Shown one piece after another: positions 6,949 through 12,882 of a stretch of 13,162 nt of DNA; within the stretch, counting starts at the first letter, position 1; every line of letters begins with the position of its first letter. The stretch covers positions 1 to 13,162 of the forward strand of contig JAFACJ010000124.1 in the NCBI GenBank assembly GCA_023425615.1, given 5' to 3'. Under the pieces are notes generated by a model. The model was not told where the DNA came from and ran no database searches. It was given only the letters and a program-made list of their open reading frames with translations. This DNA is from Actinomycetes bacterium. Lineage in GTDB: Bacteria > Actinomycetota > Actinomycetes > Streptosporangiales > Streptosporangiaceae. The position numbers were made by a program, and so were the translations under genes.

Positions 6949-8661
6949 ATGGACTACGACGTCCTCGTCATAGGCTCCGGGTTCGGCGGCAGCGTCACCG
7001 CGCTCCGCCTCACCGAGAAGGGCTACAAGGTCGGCGTCATCGAGGCGGGCCGCCGCTTCGACACCCGCGGCGAGGGCACGGGCCACCGTCCGCTGCCCAA
7101 GACGAGCTGGCGCCTGCCCTCGTACGTGTGGGCGCCGGCGCTGGGACTCACCGGCATCCAGCGCATCCACCTGCTGCGCGGCAGCAAGGGCGGCATGGTC
7201 ACCGTGCTGGCCGGAGCCGGGGTCGGCGGCGGCTCGCTGGTGTACGCCAACACGCTGTACGTCCCCCCGAAGCCGTTCTTCGAGGACCGGCAGTGGGCGC
7301 ACATCACCGACTGGCAGGAGGAGCTCGCCCCCTACTACGACCAGGCCAAGCGGATGCTCGGCGTGGTGCAGAACCCGGCGATGACCCCGGCCGACAAGGT
7401 GATGAAGCGTGTCGCCGAACGCATGGGCAAGGGCGACACCTTCCGGCTGACGCCCGTCGGCGTGTTCTTCGGCAAGCGCGGCGGCGCCCGTCACGCCGAC
7501 CCCTACTTCGGCGGCGCGGGCCCCGAACGCAAGGGCTGCACGCAGTGCGGAGAGTGCATGACGGGCTGCCGCCACGGCGCCAAGAACATGCTCACCGAGA
7601 ACTACCTCTACCTCGCGGAGAAGGCGGGGGCGCGGATCATGCCGTTGTCCCGGGTGACGGACGTACGCCCGATCGAGGGCGGTTACGCCGTCGACATCGT
7701 CCGCACCGGCTCCTTCGGACGCAACCGCAAGACCCTCACGGCCGAGCAGGTGGTCTTCTCCGCCGGGACGTACGGCACGCAGAAGCTGCTGCACAAGCTC
7801 AAAGCCAAGTCGCTCCCGCGCATCTCCGACCACCTCGGGGTGCTGACGCGCACCAACTCCGAGGCGATCCTGGGCGCCGAACGCTTCTCGGCCAAGGGCG
7901 AGGACTACTCCAAGGGCGTGGCCATCACCTCCTCGTTCCACCCCGACGAGCAGACGCACATCGAGCCCGTCCGGTACGGGCACGGCTCCAACCTCATGGC
8001 CGGAATCCGCTCCATCCTCATCGACGGCGGCGGCAGACCCCGCTGGCAGAAGTTCCTCGGCGAACTCGTACGCCACCCGTGGGACCTGGCCCGCCTGCCC
8101 AACGTGCGCAAATGGTCGGAGCGGACGGTCATCGCGCTGGTCATGCAGACCCGCGATAACTCCATCACCGTCCAGGGCGAGAAGGGCGCCTTCGGCTGGG
8201 ATCTCAAGGCCAGACCGGGCCACGGCGAGCCCAACCCCACCTGGATCCCCATCGGCCACGAGGCCGTACGCCTCATGGCCGAGGAGACCGGCGGCATGGC
8301 GGGCGGCAGCTGGGGCGACCTGTTCGACATCCCCCTGACCGCCCACTTCATCGGCGGCTGCGTCATCGGCGACTCCCCCGACACGGGCGTCATCGACCCC
8401 TACCACCGCCTGTACGGCCACCCCGGCCTCCACGTGGTCGACGGCTCCACGATCTCCGCGAACCTGGGCGTCAACCCGTCCCTGACCATCACCGCCCAGG
8501 CCGAACGCGCCATGGCCCTATGGCCCAACCACGGCGAACCCGATTCCCGACCGGCCCTCGGCACCCCCTACCGGCGCCTGGCGGCCATCCCGCCGAAGTC
8601 CCCCGCGGTCCCCGCCACGGCCCCGGCCGCCTACCGGCTCCCGATCGTCGGCATCACCTGA
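6949..8661 (+). CDS. GMC-family FAD oxidoreductase, ChoD-like
   Basis: The product is a 570-aa flavoprotein. The FAD dinucleotide-binding motif is GSGFGGS at 9-15 with E32 ending the second strand, a GAGVGGGSLVYANTLY loop lies at 89-104, and the GMC C-terminal signature NLGVNPSLTITAQAE is present. As recalled, it is colinear with M. tuberculosis ChoD (Rv3409c), including HITDW, DPYFGGAGP, HGEPNPTWIP and PLTAHFIGG. The name cholesterol oxidase is only inherited and the substrate is unknown. Residues 197-207 (CTQCGECMTGC) give a ferredoxin-like CxxCxxCxxxC that may hold a cluster or metal. No signal peptide is visible. AAGGA at 6935-6939, overlapping the preceding gene's stop, is the Shine-Dalgarno. 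It is cotranscribed with the aldehyde dehydrogenase, suggesting sequential alcohol and aldehyde oxidation. Confidence 0.92.
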   Translation: MDYDVLVIGSGFGGSVTALRLTEKGYKVGVIEAGRRFDTRGEGTGHRPLPKTSWRLPSYVWAPALGLTGIQRIHLLRGSKGGMVTVLAGAGVGGGSLVYANTLYVPPKPFFEDRQWAHITDWQEELAPYYDQAKRMLGVVQNPAMTPADKVMKRVAERMGKGDTFRLTPVGVFFGKRGGARHADPYFGGAGPERKGCTQCGECMTGCRHGAKNMLTENYLYLAEKAGARIMPLSRVTDVRPIEGGYAVDIVRTGSFGRNRKTLTAEQVVFSAGTYGTQKLLHKLKAKSLPRISDHLGVLTRTNSEAILGAERFSAKGEDYSKGVAITSSFHPDEQTHIEPVRYGHGSNLMAGIRSILIDGGGRPRWQKFLGELVRHPWDLARLPNVRKWSERTVIALVMQTRDNSITVQGEKGAFGWDLKARPGHGEPNPTWIPIGHEAVRLMAEETGGMAGGSWGDLFDIPLTAHFIGGCVIGDSPDTGVIDPYHRLYGHPGLHVVDGSTISANLGVNPSLTITAQAERAMALWPNHGEPDSRPALGTPYRRLAAIPPKSPAVPATAPAAYRLPIVGIT

Positions 8662-8679
8662 CGGACGACCCGGCAGGGA

Positions 8680-8702
8680 CGGCCCCGGAGCATCCGGGGC
8701 CG
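8680..8702. terminator. Hairpin terminator after the ALDH-GMC operon
   Basis: CGGCCCCGG (8680-8688) pairs perfectly with CCGGGGCCG (8694-8702) around an AGCAT loop, 18 nt after the GMC stop. CCCCTTCGG follows. It could serve the convergent secreted-protein gene as well. Confidence 0.8.
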
Positions 8703-8711
8703 CCCCTTCGG

Positions 8712-8753
8712 CTTCCCCCGTCCGCACGGGGAAGGGCCGCACGGCTGCGGCCC
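8712..8753. terminator. Two further tandem hairpins between convergent genes
   Basis: CTTCCCC (8712-8718) pairs with GGGGAAG (8728-8734). Immediately adjoining, GGGCCGC (8734-8740) pairs with GCGGCCC (8747-8753) around ACGGCT. With the hairpin at 8680 they make three stems in 74 nt between convergent genes, a likely bidirectional terminator. Confidence 0.6.
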
Positions 8754-8779
8754 TCGTCTCACGGGTCGGTCCCGATGGA

Positions 8780-9442
8780 TCAGGGGGTGACCGCGGTGAC
8801 GACCGGGACGGGGGTGCTCGTGACGGTGAAGCTGCCGCTCAGGGAGGCGGGGTCGCCCGCACTGATGCCGACGAGGGCACAGGGGCCACTGGCGCTGGCG
8901 ATCGTCATGTTGCCGGCACCGGTGATGGTGATGACGCCACCGCCGTAGGTGCCGCCGATGACACCGGTCTTGGAGTCGGCGCCGCCAGGGCCGTCGGCCT
9001 GGGCGGTGCACAGGCCACCCAGGGCGGCTCCCTTGACGGAGAGCCCCCGGATCTCAACTGGCGTCGTGGGGCCGGTCACGCCGGTGACGTAGAGCGACGC
9101 CGTGCCGTTCTGCGTCAGGTTGAAGGCGATGCTGGGGAAAGGAGGAGGGACGGTGACACAACCGCTCGTCGTGATGACGAGGCTGGTGATGATCGGGTCG
9201 CCCCCACCGGTCGAATTCCAGACGTTGGGGATGGGAGGGGCGACCTTGCCGGAGGCGGGGGCGGAGGCGCAGCTGACCGTGGCGCCGGCCTGGAAGAGGA
9301 GATTGGCGGAGACGGCGATGAACGTGCTGTTCCAGGCGGGACCCGTCAGCATCCAGTGGCCGCTGAGGGCGAAGGCGGGGGTGCCGACGACGAGGGCGAG
9401 AGCGCCCGCGCCGACAGCGGATGCCGCGAGCTTGCGAAGCAT
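8780..9442 (-). CDS. Small secreted protein of unknown function
   Basis: The product is a 220-aa protein I do not recognise. Residues 1-25 form a clear signal peptide (MLRKL, hydrophobic Ala/Val core, TPAFA cleavage site), leaving a mature chain of about 195 residues. That chain is rich in Gly, Thr, Ser and Val, with alternating patterns that suggest beta structure. Four Cys (58, 95, 145, 188) could give two disulfides outside the cell. No catalytic motif, anchor or transmembrane tail is visible. The ATG at 9442 is preferred over an upstream start at 9565 because AAAGG lies 6 nt before it and the signal peptide then begins correctly. It runs convergently into the ALDH-GMC operon and shares the hairpin terminators. 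A surface or matrix protein is a guess only. Confidence 0.75.
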   Translation of the reverse strand: MLRKLAASAVGAGALALVVGTPAFALSGHWMLTGPAWNSTFIAVSANLLFQAGATVSCASAPASGKVAPPIPNVWNSTGGGDPIITSLVITTSGCVTVPPPFPSIAFNLTQNGTASLYVTGVTGPTTPVEIRGLSVKGAALGGLCTAQADGPGGADSKTGVIGGTYGGGVITITGAGNMTIASASGPCALVGISAGDPASLSGSFTVTSTPVPVVTAVTP

Positions 9443-9590
9443 GGGCGCCTTTCGTTCGGTGCAGAACCGTGAGCAACCCATGACAGCGTGCGTATAAGAG
9501 CAGCTCATCGGGGATATGACCAACCGCTTATGGGTGAGCGTAAGTGCGGGATTCGAGTGCGACAAGGCACCGATCGACCCCTATCGGAAG

Positions 9591-9602
9591 TCTGTAAACA
9601 GA
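9591..9602. repeat. Short palindrome in AT-rich spacer
   Basis: TCTGT-AA-ACAGA is a 5-bp inverted repeat with a 2-nt centre, a possible regulator-binding site upstream of the secreted-protein gene. Confidence 0.4.
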
Positions 9603-9614
9603 TAAGCAAGAGCA

Positions 9615-9634
9615 ATGAGAGTCTCATATTGAGA
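9615..9634. repeat. Overlapping inverted repeats in AT-rich spacer
   Basis: ATGAGA (9615-9620) pairs with TCTCAT (9622-9627) across one G. The same TCTCA (9622-9626) pairs with TGAGA (9630-9634) across TAT. The three half-sites can form two alternative palindromes, which suggests cooperative protein binding or a switch. Confidence 0.45.
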
Positions 9635-9691
9635 TGACAATTTTGGAACGCTCTCGATTCTGAACCGGCGACCATCACGGAGCCCCGCGTG

Positions 9692-9707
9692 CCACGCGGT
9701 GGCGTGG
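9692..9707 (-). terminator. Weak hairpin downstream of the DUF397 gene
   Basis: CCACGC (9692-9697) pairs with GCGTGG (9702-9707) around a GGTG loop, about 70 nt past the DUF397 stop. There is no T tract, so a terminator role is tentative. Confidence 0.35.
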
Positions 9708-9776
9708 ATACGACGAAGCCCGGCGATCGCGGTCATCTGCCAAGACGGCCTGATCGGTGAGCGCCCGGAGTGGACC

Positions 9777-9986
9777 TCATGATCCGAGGCCGTGTCCGCC
9801 CGTCTTCACCGTGCCGATGAACGTCCGCCACGCGTGACGAGTGATGACGACAGGACGGCCGTCAATGGTCTTGCTGTCGCGGAGGACGACCACGTTTGCG
9901 ATGGCGGCGACCTCTACGCAGTTGCCTCCGCCGTTGCTGCGGCTGCTCTTGCGCCAAACGGCACGGGATGGATCGAGTGATGCCAT
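9777..9986 (-). CDS. DUF397 domain-containing protein
   Basis: The product is a 69-aa protein spanning one DUF397 domain, a family almost confined to actinomycetes. Signature blocks are present in order: WRKSSRSNGGGNCVEVA (11-27), VVVLRDSK (32-39), a Pro at 45, and HAWRTFIGTVK (51-61). DUF397 proteins usually sit beside WhiJ-like XRE regulators and RsbW-like ATPases and are thought to modulate them. Here the HTH gene upstream on the same strand is 145 nt away and an RsbW-like gene lies about 2.3 kb off. The ATG at 9986 has only GGG just upstream, so translation is probably weak or coupled. Biochemical function is unknown. Confidence 0.9.
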   Translation of the reverse strand: MASLDPSRAVWRKSSRSNGGGNCVEVAAIANVVVLRDSKTIDGRPVVITRHAWRTFIGTVKTGGHGLGS

Positions 9987-10018
9987 CCCGCGCGATGAAT
10001 TCGACCGCCCCTTTCGGT

Positions 10019-10030
10019 CTTATTCATAAG
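10019..10030. repeat. Short palindrome upstream of the DUF397 gene
   Basis: CTTAT-TC-ATAAG lies 33 nt before the DUF397 ATG in the 145-nt gap after the HTH gene. It could be an operator or part of a promoter for a separate DUF397 transcript. Confidence 0.3.
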
Positions 10031-10131
10031 CTTCTGACCTGCGGCGCAGATGACGAGATGGACGGCGACCGGCGCAAGCTCGCCGACCAGCCCTCCGCGA
10101 GACCGGATAGGCGAGGTTCCGCGGCGAGACG

Positions 10132-11484
10132 CTAAATGCCGATCAGAGAGGTGTGGATGTGGTCGTCGAGTTCGGCGACGAATGCTTCCGTACGCCAGGG
10201 GCGGAGCGCGAGCCGCGTCTGGCGGAGGCGTTGGGCGGGGACCCTGCCGCGTGTTGCGGCGACCAGGTCGACGCACTCGTGGAGCATGGCGGCGCCGGTC
10301 TCAGCCGCTCCCGCTCCTCCGGTGTTGAGCCTGGCGAGTGCTCTGTCCGCGAGGACGATCGTCCGCTGGACGGTGTCGCGGGGGCGAGTGAGCGCCCGGA
10401 CGGCGTCGGCGAGTTGTCTCTCCGCTTCCTCGGCACCATCCAGAAAGATTCCGCAGATACCTTCGAAACCATGCAGACGCCCCCTGGAGAACATTCCTTC
10501 GCCAGGGTCCCCGGCGAGTTCCCGGTCGAGATCATGCCGGGCCAGGTGCAGCGCGCTTTGAGAGTCGCGCTGTTCTCCCGCGCGGGCGGCCATCTCGGCT
10601 TGCAGGGCATGAGCGCGGGACCTCAGCAGAGCACTGGGCGACTGACGGGCGTCCTGTACGGCCAGATCGGCGATCGTTCGGGCCCGTCCGAGGTCACCCG
10701 TCGTGTAGTGGACGACCATCGCCTGACTGGTTCGGATCAGAGCGCGGGACATGGGGTTCGTCGATACCCCGGCGAGCGACACCGCTTCCTTGTAGAGAGC
10801 GAGGGCAGATACGTCGTCATGGGTTTCGAATGCCAGACGAGCGGCGAGTGCGAAGACCGATGCCGTGACGTCGGAGAGCCTTGGACGATGTTCGTCAGGA
10901 GGCTCCGCGTCGAGCAGTCTCCGGCAGACGTCCACGAGGGCGGCCTGAGCCAGATGAAGGCGTACGAACGGGACTGAACCGACCTGGGTATTGACGGCGT
11001 CATTCGCGGCTGCCAGGTCGTCCAGGAACTCCGCGCTGATGCGCGTCGGATCGGACAGCGCCGAGACGAGAGCGGTTTGCAGGGGCTCGCTCAGAAAAGC
11101 GAGGAGGTTCACTCCCGTTCGGATCACTGAAGCGGAGACGGACGCCTTCAGTTCGGCCAGCCACTCTGGAGCCGCGCCGGCCTCCCCGAACGCGTCCAGA
11201 AGCGCGTTGAGGTCGGAACCTGGTCCCAGTGACGGCTCGCCCGTCGGGGTGCGGGCGAAAGCGTGAGCGAGCAGGACCTGATACCGCTGGTTCGGCGTAG
11301 TGCTCCCGCTCTCCCAGCGGGCGATGGTCCGTTGGATGCTGGCCCGGCTGCTCGCGGCCAGACGCTGGAAGCGCAGATCGCGCGCCAGTCGCCGGAGCAG
11401 CCGTGCTTCGTCCGACCAGGACCAGCCGCGGGCAAGGCGTAGCCGACGAAGGGTCTGTGCACAGGTCTGCCGGTCCGCGCTCAC
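10132..11484 (-). CDS. HTH regulator with long helical-repeat C-terminal region
   Basis: The product is a 450-aa predicted DNA-binding regulator. Residues about 10-78 form an XRE-like HTH: LRRLRLARGWSWSDEARLLR, then a longer-than-usual linker, then ASIQRTIARWESG as the recognition region and PNQRYQVLLAHAFART. The remaining 370 residues are rich in Leu and Ala helices (for example VFALAARLAFETHDDVSALALYKEAVSLA, given here in part as ALALYKEAVSLAG), suggesting TPR-like repeats that bind a peptide or small molecule. No enzymatic motif is visible. Start: GTG at 11484; the frame has no other start before an upstream stop. It begins 25 nt after the SLOG gene on the same strand, without a strong Shine-Dalgarno, so the two are probably one operon. 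It is larger than a typical WhiJ-like protein (under 300 aa). Confidence 0.85.
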   Translation of the reverse strand: MSADRQTCAQTLRRLRLARGWSWSDEARLLRRLARDLRFQRLAASSRASIQRTIARWESGSTTPNQRYQVLLAHAFARTPTGEPSLGPGSDLNALLDAFGEAGAAPEWLAELKASVSASVIRTGVNLLAFLSEPLQTALVSALSDPTRISAEFLDDLAAANDAVNTQVGSVPFVRLHLAQAALVDVCRRLLDAEPPDEHRPRLSDVTASVFALAARLAFETHDDVSALALYKEAVSLAGVSTNPMSRALIRTSQAMVVHYTTGDLGRARTIADLAVQDARQSPSALLRSRAHALQAEMAARAGEQRDSQSALHLARHDLDRELAGDPGEGMFSRGRLHGFEGICGIFLDGAEEAERQLADAVRALTRPRDTVQRTIVLADRALARLNTGGAGAAETGAAMLHECVDLVAATRGRVPAQRLRQTRLALRPWRTEAFVAELDDHIHTSLIGI

Positions 11485-11509
11485 CGCATCAGTGAACCAT
11501 CGGAGCTGC

Positions 11510-11998
11510 TCACACGGGGACTACAAGCCGAGGTTTGCAGTGTTCCTTCGCGTAGTCCAGCGTGTAGCCGGTACCACCTGCCTCTGCGCCGGACGGAGGG
11601 AAGCCGATGACGAACGAACTGCGGTCCACCATCCACCGGTTGCGTGCGTGATAGCCGGCCGTACGGGTCTCAAGCCCAAGCTCGACCAGCTCACCGAGCC
11701 GCCTCTGCTCCTGGACCGTCTTCACCGCGTTCTGCGCGTCGCCCGGCTGGTCGGCAAGGGCCGCTGGAACGACGACCACGAGACGTACTCGCGTCTCTTT
11801 CGCAAGCCATAGCAGGGCCAGGGAGTCGATGCCGACCGCGCCTCCAAGGTAGAAGACCGTTCCTGGTGAGGCGAACGGCCTGATGAACTCCTCGAACATG
11901 GCGGCGTAATCGGCAAGCGGACGGTGCCCGGTGTCCCGTGTGCCGGTGATCGTCACGCCCCCGGGCGCCGTCTCGGTTCCCATGTCATCGAATGCCAT
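11510..11998 (-). CDS. SLOG-superfamily (DprA/LOG-like Rossmann) protein
   Basis: The product is a 162-aa, single-domain protein with the pattern of the SLOG/DprA/LOG nucleotide-binding fold. It has an N-terminal strand VTITGTRDTGHR (15-26), a phosphate-binding loop GGAVGIDSLAL (52-61), and a middle strand VRLVVVVPA. These are followed by RNRWMVDRSSFVIGF (119-133) and GGTGYTLDYA (141-150), the usual order of DprA-type motifs. Members bind nucleotides or their derivatives, or (LOG proteins) cleave cytokinin ribotides; some act as sensors in defence or signalling systems. The strict LOG PGGxGTxxE is not present, so a lonely-guy enzyme is unlikely. The ATG at 11998 has a GAGAGG 9 nt upstream. 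It is the first gene of an operon with the HTH regulator and may be its ligand sensor or producer. Confidence 0.78.
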   Translation of the reverse strand: MAFDDMGTETAPGGVTITGTRDTGHRPLADYAAMFEEFIRPFASPGTVFYLGGAVGIDSLALLWLAKETRVRLVVVVPAALADQPGDAQNAVKTVQEQRRLGELVELGLETRTAGYHARNRWMVDRSSFVIGFPPSGAEAGGTGYTLDYAKEHCKPRLVVPV

Positions 11999-12067
11999 CT
12001 GTTCTCGCCTCTCGCAGCCCGGTCTACTCGTGCCAGGAGCGGCGGACCAACGGTCTCCGACTACGTC

Positions 12068-12081
12068 ATGCCCCTCGGCAT
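12068..12081. repeat. Inverted repeat in the divergent SLOG/small-ORF gap
   Basis: ATGCC (12068-12072) and GGCAT (12077-12081) flank CCTC. It lies in the 169-nt gap between the divergent SLOG gene and the small ORF at 12168, where promoters for both directions and an operator are expected. I cannot assign clear -10/-35 boxes. Confidence 0.35.
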
Positions 12082-12152
12082 ACGAAGCCGCGCCGCGACA
12101 TCAAGGCGGCTCCGGTCAGTGCGCCGACACTGCGCCAGGGCCTTGATCCGAC

Positions 12153-12160
12153 GAGGAGGT
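12153..12160 (+). promoter_or_regulatory. Near-perfect Shine-Dalgarno of the small ORF
   Basis: GAGGAGGT lies 7 nt before the ATG at 12168. It is among the strongest ribosome-binding sites in the window and is the main reason to accept the short ORF behind it. Confidence 0.75.
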
Positions 12161-12167
12161 CTGATCT

Positions 12168-12272
12168 ATGGGCGATTCTTCCATGTCTTTCCCGACGGCC
12201 GTGAGAAAAGGACTGCCCGGAGGCGAGACCCCGGCCAAGCCCGTACCAGGGCTTCCAGGGATGACATCATGA
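12168..12272 (+). CDS. Small protein of 34 aa, translationally coupled to the ATPase gene
   Basis: A 34-residue frame reads MGDSSMSFPTAVRKGLPGG, then Pro- and Gly-rich residues to GLPGMTS. GAGGAGGT is ideally spaced before the ATG. Its TGA (12270-12272) overlaps the ATG of the RsbW-like gene (12269-12271) in an ATGA junction, the classic coupling arrangement. I do not recognise the sequence. There is no membrane segment, Cys, or obvious RiPP core. It could be a functional small partner of the ATPase or merely a leader that feeds ribosomes to the weakly sited ATPase start. An internal Met at position 6 gives a 29-residue alternative. It is too short for most gene finders. Confidence 0.6.
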   Translation: MGDSSMSFPTAVRKGLPGGETPAKPVPGLPGMTS

Positions 12273-12703
12273 CGGCCGTCGCGGTCGCCACGGCACCGCA
12301 TCAGGTCTCCTACCAGGAGTACCGGCTGGAGTTCCCCGCCGAGCCCGAGAGCCTGTTCGTGATACGGGCCTCCGTCCGCGCGATGTGCGCCTCCTGGCGC
12401 ATCTCCCCCGAGAACACCGACACCACCGTGCTCCTGGCCTGCGAAGTGGCCACCAACGCCGTGACCGCCAGCCAGGGCGAGATCCTGCGCCTGACGGTGC
12501 GCCGGGTGCTGGGGCACCTGTACTGCGACTGCAGCGACCGCAACCCCCTCATCCCCCGCACACCGCCCATGCCAGACGCCCGAGAACTGGAGCCCAGCGG
12601 CCGCGGCCTGGCCCTGGTGGAGATGCTGGCCTCCTCCAGCGGCTGGGAGCCCCTGGAGGACGAGCAGGGCAAGATCCGCTGGTTCACCCTGGCCGCCCGA
12701 TGA
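12269..12703 (+). CDS. RsbW-like ATP-binding protein (HATPase_c_2, anti-sigma-factor-type)
   Basis: The product is a 144-aa GHKL-type ATPase/kinase domain of the anti-sigma regulatory family. The N-box is E59-V-A-T-N63 in LLACEVATNAV. The mid-domain D90-R-N-P is followed by a Pro-rich lid (90-103), and SGRGLALVEML (110-120) is the glycine-rich G2 box, then SGWEP. Such proteins bind ATP and may phosphorylate or sequester an anti-sigma antagonist or sigma factor; many actinomycete copies have no known partner. The ATG at 12269 overlaps the stop of the 34-aa ORF and has only a weak CAGGG 8 nt upstream. No sigma factor or STAS antagonist gene lies in the window. Together with the HTH and DUF397 genes it recalls WhiJ/AbaA-type sets. 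Confidence 0.85.
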   Translation: MTAVAVATAPHQVSYQEYRLEFPAEPESLFVIRASVRAMCASWRISPENTDTTVLLACEVATNAVTASQGEILRLTVRRVLGHLYCDCSDRNPLIPRTPPMPDARELEPSGRGLALVEMLASSSGWEPLEDEQGKIRWFTLAAR

Positions 12704-12882
12704 CGGCAACCTCCCCCAGCCGCACCCACGAGAGACGCGTGCGGAGCCCCCGCCCTCCACCCGGTCGCCGAGTCCCTCGCCACACGGGGAAAGCACCCCA
12801 GGCCGGACCTGACAGACGAACGAGACAAACAACATCCGACGGGCCCCGGCTCCCGCCATCGAGACGTAAGGACAAGGACGCC

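Larger units (their letters stand above)
9443..9776. other. 334-bp intergenic region with an AT-rich core
   Basis: No gene is seen. It would hold the promoter of the secreted-protein gene (TATACG on the minus strand, 9491-9496, is a weak -10 candidate) and the end of the DUF397 transcript. Bases about 9580-9655 are distinctly AT-richer than the rest of the window and contain several short palindromes. Confidence 0.6.

Noticed and set aside
5326..8433. Very long minus-strand open frame (over 1000 codons) opposite the ALDH and GMC genes
   Set aside because: It is a GC-rich antisense shadow: Val/Gly/Asp/Ala-rich low-complexity translation without domains, covering two well-identified genes.
6949..8661. 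Calling the GMC protein cholesterol oxidase outright
   Set aside because: Similarity is to mycobacterial ChoD, whose physiological substrate is uncertain. No sterol-catabolism genes are nearby and no export signal is present.
9443..9565. Secreted protein beginning at 9565
   Set aside because: This adds 41 unrelated residues before a typical signal peptide. The ATG at 9442 has its own Shine-Dalgarno.
9914..10276. Minus-strand 120-codon frame overlapping the DUF397 and HTH genes
   Set aside because: Arg/Pro-rich translation with no recognisable domain, overlapping two supported genes in another frame.
11510..11998. Calling the SLOG protein a LOG cytokinin phosphoribohydrolase or DprA
   Set aside because: The LOG PGGxGTxxE motif is not intact, and the protein is much smaller than DprA and lacks its extra domains.
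12700..12882. N-terminal extension of the 84-aa membrane protein from the ATG overlapping the ATPase stop
   Set aside because: The ATGA overlap is tempting, but the extension is Arg/Pro-rich with many rare AGA, CGA and ACA codons, and the ATG at 12883 has AAGGA upstream. Conservation data could reverse this.
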